From Bacillota bacterium (GTDB lineage Bacteria; Bacillota; Clostridia; Lachnospirales; Lachnospiraceae), in contig JAEYOY010000023.1 in NCBI GenBank assembly GCA_023411215.1, positions 3,783 through 67,782 of the forward strand: 64,000 nt of DNA. Direction: 5' to 3'. The notes beneath the pieces are model-generated. The model was not told the DNA's origin and did not search any database. It was given only the letters and a program-made list of their open reading frames with translations. Positions 42,711 to 51,342 of this stretch are shown piece after piece (position 1 is the first letter of the stretch; every line of letters starts with the position of its first letter). A program made the translations under genes and the position numbers.

Positions 42711-43103
42711 TTAAACACGGAAAATACCAATGGAATACTCTAATTCCTTCGCTCTTTCTTCAAGCTTAGCAGATATTTTAGTAAGCTGCTGCATAGTATT
42801 TTTCTGCTCTTTCGTTAAATTATCAACATTATTATTGTTTTTAGATAACCACTCTTCTTCGTTTAGCTTAATTGGTAAAGCTGCTTTAGACGATTTCGTA
42901 TTCAAATCTTCTGATGGCATATTCTTTGTATCAATATTAGTTGGTGTTGGTATAACGGATATGTTTTCCTCATCCTTTGATATGGTGTATTCATACTCTT
43001 CTTTTTTACATGCACTACAAATTGAAGAAATCATCAATAACACTATAACGAATATGACCAGAAAAGTAATAAATCCTTTATAATTCTTTCTCCTTAGTGG
43101 CAT
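42711..43103 (-). CDS. Small membrane-anchored or lipoprotein-like protein
   Basis: 130 residues, unrecognised. A basic N-terminus and hydrophobic stretch (about 10-28) end in SSICSACKKEE, which could be a lipobox or a simple anchor. The rest is hydrophilic with a Gln/Lys-rich helical C-terminus that may form a coiled coil (NVDNLTKEQKNTMQQLTKISAKLEERAKELE). AAAGGGGG lies 5 bases before ATG. Confidence 0.6.
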   Translation of the reverse strand: MPLRRKNYKGFITFLVIFVIVLLMISSICSACKKEEYEYTISKDEENISVIPTPTNIDTKNMPSEDLNTKSSKAALPIKLNEEEWLSKNNNNVDNLTKEQKNTMQQLTKISAKLEERAKELEYSIGIFRV

Positions 43104-43302
43104 ATGTCCCCCTTTATATCGTTTTGTAGGAAAAGTACTGTTAACAGCTGTATATTATATAATATTTCAACCAAAATTTATTTGCTATATTCATTTTATA
43201 CCCTTGTTCATAATGCACATATTACACATTCTACATAAAAATAGGCGTTGATAATATAAATGTGTACATTCTGAACAAACCAAATAATACGGGAATAGAC
43301 TA

Positions 43303-43330
43303 TTGTTTAAACGACGTGAGGGGATATAAT
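43303..43330 (+). promoter_or_regulatory. Promoter of the second sugar ABC operon
   Basis: TTGTTT (43303-43308), 16-base spacer, TATAAT (43325-43330). Confidence 0.65.
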
Positions 43331-43356
43331 AAAGCCATGACAACGACAACTGCGAA

Positions 43357-43368
43357 TTTGCCGGCAAA
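43357..43368. promoter_or_regulatory. Palindrome TTTGCCGGCAAA in the operon leader
   Basis: Perfect 12-bp palindrome, flanked by further AT pairs (GAATTT/AAATTC), about 20 bases after the expected transcription start. It could be an operator or the tip of a leader hairpin. Confidence 0.5.
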
Positions 43369-43406
43369 ATTCAAAGTGCGTTCAATTTTTTTAAAGGAGT
43401 GGCAGA

Positions 43407-44381
43407 ATGTTTAAAGTAAAAAAGAGCAGTGCAGGTACAGGCGGGTATTTAACAAAAGCGCAAAAGATTAACACAATGAAATGCTCTCTCCGAAAGTATT
43501 GGGATTTGTATCTTCTGCTAATTCCTGTTCTCATGTTTTTTATAATTTTTAAATACCGTCCAATCTCAGATTTAATTATGGCATTTAAAAATTATAAGTT
43601 TAACTTGGGAGCATGGGGAAGTCCTTGGGCTAGTTCTTATGGCTTCGGGCATTTTATAAGATTTTTTCAAAATGCTTTCTTTAAAGAAATCATATGGAAC
43701 ACATTTAGCTTAAGTGCATTACAGCTTATCATCGGTTTCCCAGTTCCAATTATCTTGGCGTTAATAATGAATGAATTGAGAAATAAATATTTTAAGAAGA
43801 CACTGCAGTTGGTAACCTATGCGCCTCACTTCATCTCTACAGTTATCTTAGTGGCAATCATGAAGGCGATTCTATCTCCTAGTACCGGTGTTATTAATCA
43901 GATCATCACAGCTGCAGGTGGTGAAGCTACCTATTTTTTTGGAATACCAGGATGGTTTAAGCCTTTATATATCTTTTCTGGTATATGGCAAAATGCGGGA
44001 TACAGTTCTATTGTATATTTAGCAAGCTTGTCTAATATTGATCCACAGCATATCGAAGCTGCAAAAATCGACGGTGCGAACAGATTTCATATTATGAAGT
44101 ACGTAACAATTCCGACAATTATACCGACAGCCGTTGTGTTGCTCATTATGGATGTGGGTAAGGTTATGAATGTAGGTTTTGAGAAAGTGTTCTTAATGCA
44201 AAATGATATGAATGTGAGAACGGCAGAGGTTATTTCTACTTATGTATATCGAAGTGGTATTGCGGGTTCCCAATTTAGTTATGCAGCAGCTGTAGGGTTG
44301 TTTAATTCATTAATTAATGTTGCGTTACTTATTGCAGTTAATAAACTATCGAGAAAAGTAACAGAAACAAGTTTATGGTAA
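43407..44381 (+). CDS. Sugar ABC transporter permease (LplB type)
   Basis: 324 residues, six membrane segments. EAA loop: HIEAAKIDGANRFHIMKYVTIPTI. It is the first gene of the second CUT1-type importer operon and pairs with the YtcP-type permease 13 bases downstream. AAAGGAG lies before ATG. It is similar to the permease at 1813 but clearly a separate system. Confidence 0.9.
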   Translation: MFKVKKSSAGTGGYLTKAQKINTMKCSLRKYWDLYLLLIPVLMFFIIFKYRPISDLIMAFKNYKFNLGAWGSPWASSYGFGHFIRFFQNAFFKEIIWNTFSLSALQLIIGFPVPIILALIMNELRNKYFKKTLQLVTYAPHFISTVILVAIMKAILSPSTGVINQIITAAGGEATYFFGIPGWFKPLYIFSGIWQNAGYSSIVYLASLSNIDPQHIEAAKIDGANRFHIMKYVTIPTIIPTAVVLLIMDVGKVMNVGFEKVFLMQNDMNVRTAEVISTYVYRSGIAGSQFSYAAAVGLFNSLINVALLIAVNKLSRKVTETSLW

Positions 44382-44394
44382 AGGAGGAAGTACT

Positions 44395-45315
44395 ATGAAA
44401 AATAAACAGATGACTGTTACAAAATCGATGAAAATTAAAGCTACTGGATTTGACTTGGGATTTGACATAGTGGTTAATATACTTGCTGTAATTATTATAC
44501 TTATTGTTATGTATCCATTAGTTTACGTAGTTAGCGCATCCTTTAGTAATCCTCTTTCCATTATGAGAGGTGACGTATGGCTTTTACCTAAGAAATTTAC
44601 CTTAGAGGCCTATAGAAGCGTTTTTAACAATGCAAAAATTTTGACGGGCTACAAAAACACTGTTATAATAACCGTTACTGCAACAATGATTAATCTGGTT
44701 ATGACAACAATTTGCGCATACCCGTTATCAAGAAAAGACTTTTGGGGTAAGAATTTCCTCACTATTTTTATAACAATAACAATGTTCTTTAGTGCAGGAA
44801 TGATTCCAAATTACTTATTAATCAGGAATTTAGGTTTATTAGATAGTCGTTGGTCATTAATGCTCCCCGGTATGATTTCTGTATACAATATGCTCATTAT
44901 GCGTAATTACTTTCAGAATTCAATTCCGGATGAGATTGTGGAAGCAGCTACAATTGATGGTTGTACTAATGTGCAAACACTAATCAAAGTAGTACTCCCG
45001 TTATCAAAGAGTATTCTTGCTGTTTTAGTAATATTTTATGCAGTAAGTCATTGGAATTCTTATTTCGATGCAATGATCTATTTATCATCGGGAGAGAAGT
45101 ATCCGTTACAGTTAGTATTACGTCAATTTTTATTGGAAAGTACACAAATACAGGATGATTTAGGTCTGAATCAGACATTGGCAGAATCTTCCTTGGCATA
45201 TGTATCACTACAATATGCTATTATAGTTGTATCCAGCTTACCCCTACTTATCGTTTATCCATTTATGCAAAAGTATTTTACAAAGGGTATTATGGTTGGA
45301 GGAGTAAAAGGTTAA
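44395..45315 (+). CDS. Sugar ABC transporter permease (YtcP type)
   Basis: 306 residues, six membrane segments. EAA loop: EIVEAATIDGCTNVQTLIKVVLPLS; C-terminal tail TKGIMVGGVKG is as in YtcP homologues. GGAGG lies 8 bases before ATG. It is followed 22 bases on by a membrane-anchored AraC regulator, which suggests that the operon encodes its own sensor. Confidence 0.9.
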   Translation: MKNKQMTVTKSMKIKATGFDLGFDIVVNILAVIIILIVMYPLVYVVSASFSNPLSIMRGDVWLLPKKFTLEAYRSVFNNAKILTGYKNTVIITVTATMINLVMTTICAYPLSRKDFWGKNFLTIFITITMFFSAGMIPNYLLIRNLGLLDSRWSLMLPGMISVYNMLIMRNYFQNSIPDEIVEAATIDGCTNVQTLIKVVLPLSKSILAVLVIFYAVSHWNSYFDAMIYLSSGEKYPLQLVLRQFLLESTQIQDDLGLNQTLAESSLAYVSLQYAIIVVSSLPLLIVYPFMQKYFTKGIMVGGVKG

Positions 45316-45337
45316 TTCACTAGAAAGAGGGTTTATC

Positions 45338-47599
45338 ATGAGGAAAAAAACGCAAGTGATTTATACAGCATTAAAATCTAAATTTGCAAGATCCATCATG
45401 GTGCCCCTTATCTCTATATTTGTCTTAGTTGTGGCAGCAATTATTTTTATCGTATTTTCTTCTTTTACCAATGAGATGAAAACGAATGCAATTGAAAAGA
45501 AGCTGCAGCAGTTAAGGACCACGGAACAAAGTATTTCTGCGCGTTTTAATGAAATTAATAGAATTTCTTACCATATTAGCGAGGATGATCAATTTAGTTT
45601 TACTCCGTTAACAAACGCTAAGAAGTATTCAGGCTATGAATTAGCGAAGGCACTGGAGAAATTATTAGTGGGTAATGATTTTATATCCTACTTGTCTTAT
45701 TACCGAATTTCTGAACCAAATAAAGTATATAGTTCCGAAGGTGAAATGTTATTCCATACGTTTTGGAAGAGTTATGTCGAATTTGAGGATGAGACAGAAG
45801 AACAATATTTGGATTATATTCGGAGCAATACAAACAGGAAGGTCCTTCCACTAAAGAAAAGCAGCAAAGGCAAATCATATTTAACAATGATCTACCCGAT
45901 TCCTTTACTGAGCAATAGACCAAGTGCCTATGCCATTGCCTATATTAATGGATCAGAATTAGACTCAATAGTCAATTCCTTATATGTGGATTGTATGGGT
46001 GAAATGCTGATCTTTGATATAGACGAGGTACCTATTTATAATTATGTGAGTTCTGGAAGAGAGAGCATAAAAGATGAAATTATTGAAAATATCTCCTTAC
46101 TTTCAGAGGATAAGACTTATCGGACTTTTACCTATGAGGATCAAGACTATATTATTTTCCAGCATCAAGTAGATTATAACGGTTGGAAGTATGTGGCTAT
46201 GATTCGGAAGGATGATATTACAGGCAATTTGACCAATAAGCAGACTGAATTTTTATTAGTACTATTTAGTATTATGTTATTAGCCATAATAGCAACGATA
46301 GGATGCGTATTATTTAATTACCGTGATATCAATAAACTAGCACAAAACATATCCCACGATTTAAATATCAGTGAATATAAACTGGGCAATGAACAAGTGT
46401 TACTTTCTAATGCCTTTGTATCTTTGATGGAAAGAACACAAAGTATTACCCAGAACCTATTCTTAGCCAATTTGGTTACAGGGCAATATGATAAGACAAC
46501 AATTATATCCGCTATGAATGAATATAATCTGAATTTTGAATACTCACATTATATTGCTTGTGTAGTTTACTTTCACGGAGTATTGGATAATCAGACGAGT
46601 GAAGGTATCATTACGAATATTAAAGATCACTTTGATGTAAATGATATGCAATGCTACCCGCTATATCAATCCAATCCCAATCGGGTATTGGTCATGGTAA
46701 ATGCAACAGAGTCAATGTTATCATGGGAAGTTTTTGAACCAATTCTAAGTACATTATATTATAAGATTGGCAATGAATATAATGTAATTATCAGCATTGG
46801 TGTAGGTAACATTTATCCATCATTACTTAAAGTATTAGATTCTTCCAATGAAGCGGTTAGTGCAATGTACTTCTGCATTCTCGAGGGTGAACGATTCATC
46901 AAACGATACAATGATATTGATATAGATCAAATCACCACTAAGGTATCTGATTTTACGAGTAATTTGATTTCAGTCGTAAGACAGGGAGATACTGAGGGAA
47001 TACATAATGCTATGAGAGAAATGAATACAATTTTAATGGATAACGGTATCTCAGTACAGCATCAGAGTTACGTAGCATATAACATATTAACTACTTTAAC
47101 GGAATATGTAGATGATCCTGCAATCTCTGACGAGATTAATAAAGTACTCCAAACTTTGCTGAAGCGTACTCAAGCGAATAATCTAAGAATTTTCGAGCAG
47201 ATTGAAGGTCTATGTGTTGATATTGCTGAATATCGAAATGAAAACCGTAAAAGTAATAAGAATAAAGATTTGATTAATACCATTATCAATACAATTGCAA
47301 ATAACTTATGTGATAGTATGATGTCTCTAGAAAGCATTGCGGATCAGTGTGGGATTTCATCCTCTTATCTGAGCAGATATTTTAAGGCTCAAATGGGGCA
47401 AACACCGATGAATTATGTGGAAAATCTGCGTATGACATTAGTAAAGGAAAAGCTTTGCAAGACGGATGAATCACTGAAACAAATTCTGATAGAAACAGGA
47501 TATATTGATCAAAGCAACTTTATTCGGAAGTTTAAAAAAATTGAAGGTGTAACACCGATGACTTATCGTAAAACTTACCAGGATAACGAACAAGACTAA
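45338..47599 (+). CDS. Membrane-anchored AraC-family sensor-regulator
   Basis: 753 residues. Membrane segments at about 22-45 and 305-328 bracket an extracytoplasmic sensing domain (possibly Cache-like). A cytoplasmic region is followed by two C-terminal AraC helix-turn-helix motifs (SLESIADQCGISSSYLSRYFKAQMG and LKQILIETGYIDQSNFIRKFKKIEG, about 665-745). This one-protein layout couples an outside signal directly to transcription, common in Lachnospiraceae and Paenibacillus sugar operons. It likely senses the oligosaccharide imported by its neighbours. AAGAGGG lies before ATG. Confidence 0.87.
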   Translation: MRKKTQVIYTALKSKFARSIMVPLISIFVLVVAAIIFIVFSSFTNEMKTNAIEKKLQQLRTTEQSISARFNEINRISYHISEDDQFSFTPLTNAKKYSGYELAKALEKLLVGNDFISYLSYYRISEPNKVYSSEGEMLFHTFWKSYVEFEDETEEQYLDYIRSNTNRKVLPLKKSSKGKSYLTMIYPIPLLSNRPSAYAIAYINGSELDSIVNSLYVDCMGEMLIFDIDEVPIYNYVSSGRESIKDEIIENISLLSEDKTYRTFTYEDQDYIIFQHQVDYNGWKYVAMIRKDDITGNLTNKQTEFLLVLFSIMLLAIIATIGCVLFNYRDINKLAQNISHDLNISEYKLGNEQVLLSNAFVSLMERTQSITQNLFLANLVTGQYDKTTIISAMNEYNLNFEYSHYIACVVYFHGVLDNQTSEGIITNIKDHFDVNDMQCYPLYQSNPNRVLVMVNATESMLSWEVFEPILSTLYYKIGNEYNVIISIGVGNIYPSLLKVLDSSNEAVSAMYFCILEGERFIKRYNDIDIDQITTKVSDFTSNLISVVRQGDTEGIHNAMREMNTILMDNGISVQHQSYVAYNILTTLTEYVDDPAISDEINKVLQTLLKRTQANNLRIFEQIEGLCVDIAEYRNENRKSNKNKDLINTIINTIANNLCDSMMSLESIADQCGISSSYLSRYFKAQMGQTPMNYVENLRMTLVKEKLCKTDESLKQILIETGYIDQSNFIRKFKKIEGVTPMTYRKTYQDNEQD

Positions 47600-47776
47600 T
47601 TTTATCTAGCTATGAAACGAATAAATAATATTATAAGTAAAAGCAGATTACTTATGCCGTGGCAGACAGACAAAGTTGATTGATTTTTATACTAAGGTTA
47701 GGGATCGCCATACATTATGGTAAGTACCTAGACTACTCAAAACACAAAGGTTCATTTATTACGAAAGGGGATTTTT

Positions 47777-49453
47777 ATGAAAAAAATTAGTAAAATAATG
47801 TCACTTATTCTTTGCATTACACTTTTATCTTCCCTGTTCTATGGTTGTGGCAAGAAAAATGAAGAGGTTAATGAAACAGTAGAGCCAACAACAGCAACAA
47901 CAACAGATGCTACAGCAACCGGAGATAGTGCAGATGCAGCCAAAGATGGCATGTTTCCTATTTCAGACGAGAAAATTACCTTAGATATCATGGTTGTAAA
48001 GGGTGACCAGCAGCCTGACTGGAACGATATCTATGTTTGGAAAAAATATGAAGAGATGACGAATATTCATATTAACTGGATACAGATATCAGGTTCAGAA
48101 AGAAGTGAGAAGGTATCAACTGCATTAGCAAGTGGTGATATGCCAGATGTATTCCTTCGCTGTAAGGTATCTTCCTCTGATCAATTACTTTATGGTGAGC
48201 AAGGTCTTTTAGTTGACCTTACCGAGAATGATATGCTTCAAACTTACGCTCCTAATTATTGGGCTTACTTATCTAAGTATGCAGATACAAAGGCAAGTAT
48301 GCAGTATCCTTCCGGTGCTATTTATTCCTTCCCTCAGGTAAATGATGGTGCTGAATTACGTGTTTCCCGTAAGTTGTTCTTTAATAAAAATTGGCTTGAG
48401 AACTTAGGCTTAGCACTTCCTACAACAACAGATGAATTATATAATGTATTAAAAGCATTCAAAGAGCAGGATGCAAACGGCAATGGCGATGCAACAGACG
48501 AAATTCCTTTGTGTTCAGCGGATTATGCTGCATTCCAGGATATCTTATTAGGAGCTTTTGGCGTTAGTAACAGAGGTCAGCAAAACCAGGTGGTTGATTG
48601 GGATACAACAACCAATTCTCCACGTCTTATTGCAGCAAGTGAAGGTTATAAGAACATGCTTCAATACATGAATAAGTTATATACCGAAGGATTAGTTGAT
48701 CAAGAATTATTTACAATGGACAGTGCTAATTTCCTTACAAAAGCGCAAGACGATAGAATCGGTTGCTTTGGAAACACAAACCTTGCCAGCGTGCCTTCTG
48801 ACACAAATGATAATTGGGTAGGTATTGAAGAAGCATTAGAAGGTCCTAATGGGGACAAGCTGTGGGCACCAGTAAGAGCACATTTCCATTCCACAGGTGC
48901 TGCAGTTATTACCTCCTCTAATGAACATGTTGCTGAAACCTTACAATGGTTAGATTATTTCTGGTCAAATGAAGGTAACTTATTCTATCATTATGGTGAT
49001 GTAGGTACAACTTGTGTAGCTAACGAAGACGGAAGCTATGACTGGACAGAAGAGATTTACGCTAAAATAACAGGTTCTGCTACATTTGATGAAGTTGTAA
49101 GTGCTTATACCCCTTATGTTGGTGGTAACAATCCGGTAGTTGAAGTATGGCCTTACTTTGGTGGTGGTGAAACACAGCCAATCCCTGCAGCAACAGCAAG
49201 AAATCTGTTTGAGTATGGAACAGATGTATATTGGCCAAGCTTTACCTTTACAACAGAAGAAAATGATCAGTTAGCAGCAATTGAAACAGATGTAAAAAAA
49301 TATTATGAATCAGCTAGAACAGAATTTATTACTGGTACCAGGTCATTTGATACTTGGGATAGCTATATTGCTGATCTTAATAACATGGGTCTTCCTAAGA
49401 TGCTTGAGATCTATGGAGCAGCGATTGAGAGATTTGAGAGTGCATTAAAATAA
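47777..49453 (+). CDS. Sugar ABC transporter substrate-binding lipoprotein
   Basis: 558 residues. Lipoprotein signal peptide ending at LFYGC (Cys about 22), Thr-rich linker to about residue 58, then a bacterial solute-binding domain with an EF-hand-like calcium motif (DANGNGDATDEIP, about residue 233). It lies about 180 bases after the sensor gene, so it may have extra promoter or processing input. It is followed by a strong terminator. Closest in type to LipO/YtcQ binding proteins. Confidence 0.9.
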   Translation: MKKISKIMSLILCITLLSSLFYGCGKKNEEVNETVEPTTATTTDATATGDSADAAKDGMFPISDEKITLDIMVVKGDQQPDWNDIYVWKKYEEMTNIHINWIQISGSERSEKVSTALASGDMPDVFLRCKVSSSDQLLYGEQGLLVDLTENDMLQTYAPNYWAYLSKYADTKASMQYPSGAIYSFPQVNDGAELRVSRKLFFNKNWLENLGLALPTTTDELYNVLKAFKEQDANGNGDATDEIPLCSADYAAFQDILLGAFGVSNRGQQNQVVDWDTTTNSPRLIAASEGYKNMLQYMNKLYTEGLVDQELFTMDSANFLTKAQDDRIGCFGNTNLASVPSDTNDNWVGIEEALEGPNGDKLWAPVRAHFHSTGAAVITSSNEHVAETLQWLDYFWSNEGNLFYHYGDVGTTCVANEDGSYDWTEEIYAKITGSATFDEVVSAYTPYVGGNNPVVEVWPYFGGGETQPIPAATARNLFEYGTDVYWPSFTFTTEENDQLAAIETDVKKYYESARTEFITGTRSFDTWDSYIADLNNMGLPKMLEIYGAAIERFESALK

Positions 49454-49466
49454 TATATAATTAGAT

Positions 49467-49512
49467 TAACAGCAGAAATCCACACTTTGCGAGGATTTCT
49501 GCTGTTATTAAT
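49467..49512 (+). terminator. Terminator of the second sugar ABC operon
   Basis: Perfect 15-bp stem TAACAGCAGAAATCC / GGATTTCTGCTGTTA, 11-base loop, then TTAATTG. Confidence 0.85.
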
Positions 49513-49547
49513 TGTGTATGGGAAGCCTGTAAGGATTTCCCGTTTAT

Positions 49548-49590
49548 ATTCATGAGAATAGAAAGCTCAATTAGCGTGTTTCTATCGCTG
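49548..49590. repeat. Dispersed intergenic hairpin repeat, copy 3
   Basis: ATTCATGAGAATAGAAAGC, then GTGTTTCTATCGCT; the same family as at 15621 and 33904, with arms AATAGAAA and TTTCTAT. Confidence 0.6.
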
Positions 49591-49640
49591 GAAGAAATTC
49601 GGTTACATAAATTGGGATTTTAGGCGCAAGGAGAGTACAA

Positions 49641-50534
49641 ATGCAAGAAAAGGATAAACAGAAGCTGATTTTTTTAGACATCGACGGGACGATTTATAAA
49701 GAAATGGGCGTTATACCGGAGAGTGCTAAGACAGCGATCGAAAAGGCTAAAGCAAATGGACATAAGATATTTTTGAGCACAGGCAGATCCAGAGCGGAGC
49801 TACCCAGGAATATCTTAGACCTGGAACCGGACGGCTTTATCGCTTCGGGAGGCTCTTATATTGAGGTAAATGGAGAAATAATATATAACCAGTATATCGG
49901 AGCGGATACATTAAAAGATATCTACCAATATCTTTTTGATCACAAAATTAATTTTACAATAGAAAATAATGATTATATATTTGGAACGAAAGAGCAGTTA
50001 GAAGAACAAAGAAGAATCTATGAGGGAAATAAGAACAGTTATAAGGAACGGTATGAAAAACTTCTGGACAAGAGCGATTTTGAGTCGGAACTAGTGAAGG
50101 TCTGTGAAGGCATTGATCATTTTATCAACTTACTTACTATAGTTGAGGATATTCATCAGGTGAAGGATGTTAATAAAATCATGTTCCATAAATCGGAGAT
50201 ATCAATGGAACAGATTATTAGTGATGTCGGAGCTTCCGTCAATATATATCCGGGTTCTTTAGATTATTTATGTAGAGGAAACGGTGAAATGTATCGTAAG
50301 GGTATAACGAAAGCAACCGGAGTTCAGAAGATCTTAAGCTATTATGGTGCCGAGCAAAAGGATACTGTTGCATTTGGCGATGGTCTTAATGACGTGGAAA
50401 TGATCCAATTTGTCGGGGTAGGAGTAGCGATGGGAAATGCGGTAGAAAAACTAAAGCAAACAGCCGACCTTGTTACAAAGGAGAATGATAAGAATGGTTT
50501 ATATTATGGATTTAATGTATGTGATTTAATATAG
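49641..50534 (+). CDS. HAD-superfamily phosphatase (Cof type)
   Basis: 297 residues. Motif I FLDIDGTIY, motif II LSTGRS, the C2B cap domain in the middle, motif III Lys in YRKGITKATG and motif IV VAFGDGLNDVEMIQFVGVGVAMGNAVEKLK. Cof-type HADs dephosphorylate sugar phosphates, flavin or pyridoxal compounds; the specific substrate is not readable. AAGGAG lies 8 bases before ATG. Monocistronic. Confidence 0.9.
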   Translation: MQEKDKQKLIFLDIDGTIYKEMGVIPESAKTAIEKAKANGHKIFLSTGRSRAELPRNILDLEPDGFIASGGSYIEVNGEIIYNQYIGADTLKDIYQYLFDHKINFTIENNDYIFGTKEQLEEQRRIYEGNKNSYKERYEKLLDKSDFESELVKVCEGIDHFINLLTIVEDIHQVKDVNKIMFHKSEISMEQIISDVGASVNIYPGSLDYLCRGNGEMYRKGITKATGVQKILSYYGAEQKDTVAFGDGLNDVEMIQFVGVGVAMGNAVEKLKQTADLVTKENDKNGLYYGFNVCDLI

Positions 50535-50588
50535 AATATCAAATTATTTTATAATCGATATTCTCAGTACTACCGCCCATTTCCCCTG

Positions 50589-50596
50589 CATACAAT
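50589..50596 (+). promoter_or_regulatory. SigE-like -10 element before spoIIID
   Basis: CATACAAT matches the -10 consensus of the mother-cell sigma factor SigE, which is known to transcribe spoIIID. The -35 region is not convincing. Confidence 0.5.
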
Positions 50597-50623
50597 GTAA
50601 CAACAACGATAATAAGGGGGAAT

Positions 50624-50647
50624 GCGTTCCGGCCAGGCAAGGAACGC
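50624..50647 (+). promoter_or_regulatory. Hairpin in the spoIIID translation start region
   Basis: GCGTTCC and GGAACGC form a 7-bp stem with a 10-base loop. It lies between AAGGGGG (50614-50620) and ATG 50655. If folded, the site-to-start spacing shrinks from 34 to 10 bases. An alternative AAGGA at 50639-50643 would be hidden in the stem. Confidence 0.6.
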
Positions 50648-50654
50648 AAACACT

Positions 50655-50924
50655 ATGAAAGGCTATATAGAGGAACGGGCGGTTGAAATCGCAAATTATA
50701 TCATCGATAATAATGCGACAGTGAGGCAGACCGCTAAGCAGTTCGGTATATCGAAGTCAACCGTACATAAAGACGTAACAGAACGTCTTACGCAGATCAA
50801 CCCCTCCCTTGCTGAAAGAGCCAGGGTAGTCTTGGACCTCAATAAGTCGGAACGCCATATCAGAGGCGGTTTGGCTACAAAGGAAAAATATCTTCATAAG
50901 ACGAGATACAATTCGGCATACTAG
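50655..50924 (+). CDS. spoIIID: Sporulation transcriptional regulator SpoIIID
   Basis: 89 residues, full length for the family. MKGYIEERAVEIANYIIDNNATVRQTAKQFGISKSTVHKDVTERLTQINPSLAERARVVLDLNKSERHIRGGLATKEKY is an almost textbook SpoIIID: helix-turn-helix at about 22-44 and the basic C-terminal helix. It acts in the mother cell after SigE to switch on and off sporulation genes. The ATG at 50655 fits the family start; the frame from 50622 extends into the hairpin. Confidence 0.96.
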   Translation: MKGYIEERAVEIANYIIDNNATVRQTAKQFGISKSTVHKDVTERLTQINPSLAERARVVLDLNKSERHIRGGLATKEKYLHKTRYNSAY

Positions 50925-50971
50925 TGTGAAGAAAAAGCTAAAATCCATATTAAAGAGAATGATTGATCAGT

Positions 50972-51015
50972 AAAGGAGATTATCCAACCCGGTAAAGGGA
51001 GGATGATCTCTTTTT
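50972..51015 (+). terminator. Terminator after spoIIID
   Basis: 10-bp stem GAGATTATCC / GGATGATCTC (one G-T pair) followed by TTTTTC. Confidence 0.75.
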
Positions 51016-51160
51016 CTTGCATGATGAATGAACTACCATTAACTCCATATGGATATCGGTATAGGGGAAGAGTTATAATGAATCCAAAGATAATAATGTA
51101 ATACAAAAGATGGCTGACCGAATAGGGAAGGCCTTTTTTATTGTTAATTAAATAACTATT

Positions 51161-51190
51161 CTGTCAAAATAAGTAGGCCTGTGTTATAAT
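51161..51190 (+). promoter_or_regulatory. Promoter of the rnf operon
   Basis: CTGTCA (51161-51166), 18-base spacer, TATAAT (51185-51190). The start of transcription would be near 51197. Confidence 0.65.
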
Positions 51191-51198
51191 ACTTTTTG

Positions 51199-51300
51199 TG
51201 TGTTTAGGGATAAACACATTGTTTTATGATTAACGAACTTAGTTTTTTATTTAACAAGAACAGCATTTTGTTTATGATAGCAGTGGCAATGCTAGTTCTT
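51199..51300 (+). other. Structured 5' leader of the rnf operon
   Basis: Two hairpins lie in the roughly 146-base leader. TGTGTTTA / TAAACACA with a GGGA loop (51199-51218) is at the very 5' end. AAGAACAGCATT pairs with AATGCT(A)GTTCTT (51256-51300, one bulge). No known riboswitch class was recognised, and no T run follows, so it is not an obvious attenuator. Confidence 0.5.
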
Positions 51301-51342
51301 TGAAGAAACTCTAAAAACAAACAGAAAGAAGGAAATGGTTTT

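Larger units (their letters stand above)
43104..43406. other. Divergent region with the promoter of the second ABC operon
   Basis: About 300 bases between the minus-strand lipoprotein-like gene and the plus-strand ABC operon. Apart from the promoter at 43303-43330 and the palindrome at 43357-43368 it is AT-rich with nothing recognised. Confidence 0.5.

Noticed and set aside
51197..51342. Known riboswitch before rnfC
   Set aside because: Two hairpins are clear, but I could not match them to conserved cores of FMN, cobalamin, TPP, SAM or T-box RNAs.
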